Source: Bacteroidaceae bacterium (lineage in GTDB: Bacteria; Bacteroidota; Bacteroidia; Bacteroidales; Bacteroidaceae). From it: a stretch of DNA of 63,908 nt. Under the pieces are notes generated by a model. That model did not search any database. It saw only the letters and a list, made by a program, of their open reading frames with translations, and was not told the DNA's origin. The DNA lies in the NCBI GenBank assembly GCA_017451695.1, contig JAFTNW010000001.1:1-63908 (forward strand), read 5' to 3'. This document shows positions 62,804 to 63,908 of the stretch, one piece after another. The number at the start of each line of letters is the position of its first letter. The stretch's first letter is position 1. Position numbers and translations under genes: made by a program.

Positions 62804-63908
62804 TTACTTATTGTTTGTTAGCCTATTTTTCAAAGCTATACCTTTTGCTGTAAGGCGGTATTTCTGCAGTTTACTTCGCTTTTCATTTGGCAAAGTAAAC
62901 TCTATATAACCTTCTTCAAGAGCAGGCTTTATATATGTACTGCGGAAATATGTTCGGTGCTTAATACCAATTAAGGATTGTAAGGTATCTCTAGCAACTT
63001 CTCCTTCAATGCAAGTAACAATAGTTCTAATAGCTTTAGATACACTTCCAACATCATGAGCAGTATCATGAGCAGTATCATGAGCAGTATCATGAGCAGT
63101 ATCATGAGCACTTATAGGCAAAGTTATGCGGATAAAGTTATCCGTAAACTTGAAGCAATCTTCACCGTATGCCCGCAAAATACGCGGAATACCAGAACCT
63201 AATGACTCTACCAATTCCACATCGCGGTAGATACGCATCAATTCTTTATTGCGTGGTATCGAGATACCATTGAAGAACTCTTCTCTTGTGAGCGATTCGG
63301 GCAGACGACCGGCAGAGGTTATTTCAAGTCTATCGGGGAATATCTCAAATTTGGGCGGTACTTCAAACGAATAATCGTTATGCACTATTGCATTGATAAC
63401 AGCCTCGCGCAAAGCGACCTTATTCCACAATGGAGTCTCAATACGTTCCATCGGGGTTATCGTTGCAGCTACCTTGTTTTCGATATCCAACTTTGATAAT
63501 ACACTCTTGGTCGCTTTGATAAGGGAGCAATATCCATACTCATTGTTCTCTACCAAATCGCAACGGTCAAGACTTGAATACTTAGCCACTTTAATTGAGT
63601 TGCCATTTTCATCAGCCAACAGATAGGCAACATAGTTATACTTGCCATCATCTGTAAGCAATTCCAATGTTCGCTTGAAATTATCATTAAGTCTTTTGCC
63701 TCGCTCATCGTAGTAGATACGCAATTGCTCAAAACTCAAATCTTGACGGTTAGACACAATACGCCCGATTGAATTGCGTGTACGCATCGCAAACAGATGG
63801 TCAATCTGCTCTTGAGGCATAGGCTCGGCAGATGTTCCAACACGTATATATGCACCTCGTGGAGTCATACCATACTTCGTTTTGAAATATGGCTTCTCAA
63901 TTCCACTC
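62804..63908 (-). CDS. ATP-binding AlbA_2-type (RecG-like) transcriptional regulator, 5' end outside the window
   Basis: The frame is open to the window edge: codons before the first ATG (63868) read PYFKTKYGM and continue the AlbA-type domain, so the gene starts beyond 63908. The visible part has the end of that DNA-binding domain (GAYIRVGTSAEPM), then a GHKL-like region with LREAVINAIVHNDYS and ESLGSGIPRIL, and a C-terminal winged-helix stretch ending near 62804. In between lies a run of AHDT repeats encoded by a 12-bp tandem repeat. Relatives are annotated as ATP-binding proteins or putative transcriptional regulators, often near mobile DNA. The base composition looks A/T-richer than the neighbours. 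Confidence 0.85.
   Translation of the reverse strand, partial: SGIEKPYFKTKYGMTPRGAYIRVGTSAEPMPQEQIDHLFAMRTRNSIGRIVSNRQDLSFEQLRIYYDERGKRLNDNFKRTLELLTDDGKYNYVAYLLADENGNSIKVAKYSSLDRCDLVENNEYGYCSLIKATKSVLSKLDIENKVAATITPMERIETPLWNKVALREAVINAIVHNDYSFEVPPKFEIFPDRLEITSAGRLPESLTREEFFNGISIPRNKELMRIYRDVELVESLGSGIPRILRAYGEDCFKFTDNFIRITLPISAHDTAHDTAHDTAHDTAHDVGSVSKAIRTIVTCIEGEVARDTLQSLIGIKHRTYFRSTYIKPALEEGYIEFTLPNEKRSKLQKYRLTAKGIALKNRLTNNK
63053..63111. repeat. 12-bp tandem repeat encoding AHDT units
   Basis: Four perfect copies of ATCATGAGCAGT (63053-63100) and an 11-base partial fifth. The unit is a multiple of three, so gain or loss of copies would change the length of the AHDT linker without shifting the frame. 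Confidence 0.9.

Noticed and set aside
63053..63111. Short regularly repeated sequence that might suggest a CRISPR array
   Set aside because: The units are 12 bp, directly adjacent, without spacers, and lie in frame inside a protein-coding gene.

Overview
The window reads as chromosomal DNA of a gut-type member of the Bacteroidales (Bacteroides/Prevotella-like; genus not assignable by eye). The evidence is promoters of the Bacteroidetes form (TTTG, 19-20 bases, TAnnTTTG), secreted proteins ending in the short gliding/type IX-like C-terminal motif (YDLxGR...GxYIV...KK), many MKK-type signal peptides, TonB-dependent outer-membrane proteins, and a core gene order (TPR protein, barrel, topA, aroK, speA, argB) that I associate with this order. 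No rRNA, tRNA, CRISPR array, transposase or phage gene was recognised.

Layout. 1-653: non-coding with inverted repeats. 654-4740: upp (-), pckA (+) and a class I methyltransferase (+). 4878-10004: a tight minus-strand operon of acetyltransferase-like protein, parE-type topoisomerase subunit, coaD and a C-terminal processing protease. 10238-15059: a secreted chitobiase-C-like protein, a repeat-rich non-coding stretch, DUF3109 protein, gpmI, and a small peptide gene. 15071-20350: a very large secreted clan GH-D-like hydrolase preceded by a long structured leader or small RNA. 20699-22563: divergent Fur-family regulator and metal-efflux permease with a fused HMA domain. 22697-27729: AspT/YidE-type transporter, GH95 enzyme and DNA/RNA endonuclease. 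28233-33272: SLC13-type symporter, outer-membrane barrel and GH84 hexosaminidase. 33339-39744: BASS-like transporter (-), then Nudix, TPR and barrel proteins. 39915-46236: topA, aroK, speA, argB and a YgjP-like metallopeptidase. 46348-52279: TonB receptor, calycin-like lipoprotein, GH123-like enzyme and flavodiiron protein. 52353-56174: a second, larger GH95 enzyme (-). 56430-57999: a lipoprotein transmembrane HTH regulator and a small secreted lipocalin-like protein. 57983-60499: an M1 aminopeptidase lipoprotein (-). 60668-62670: Sel1-like lipoprotein and WG-repeat protein. 62804-63908: an ATP-binding AlbA-type regulator cut by the window edge.

Functional theme. Alongside housekeeping genes, the window carries a dispersed set of secreted enzymes suited to host or mucin-type glycans: two GH95 (fucosidase/galactosidase), GH84 (beta-N-acetylglucosaminidase), GH123-like (beta-N-acetylgalactosaminidase) and a clan GH-D-like giant. 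Three of them sit next to transporters or outer-membrane proteins, but no SusC/SusD pair is present, so these are not classical polysaccharide utilisation loci.

The least explained items are the structured, promoter-plus-terminator leader in front of the giant hydrolase, the 54-residue peptide gene behind it, the diverged but synonymous copy of the DUF3109 gene's 3' end, the lipoprotein-TM-HTH regulator with its secreted partner, and the TonB receptor/calycin/GH123/flavodiiron operon.
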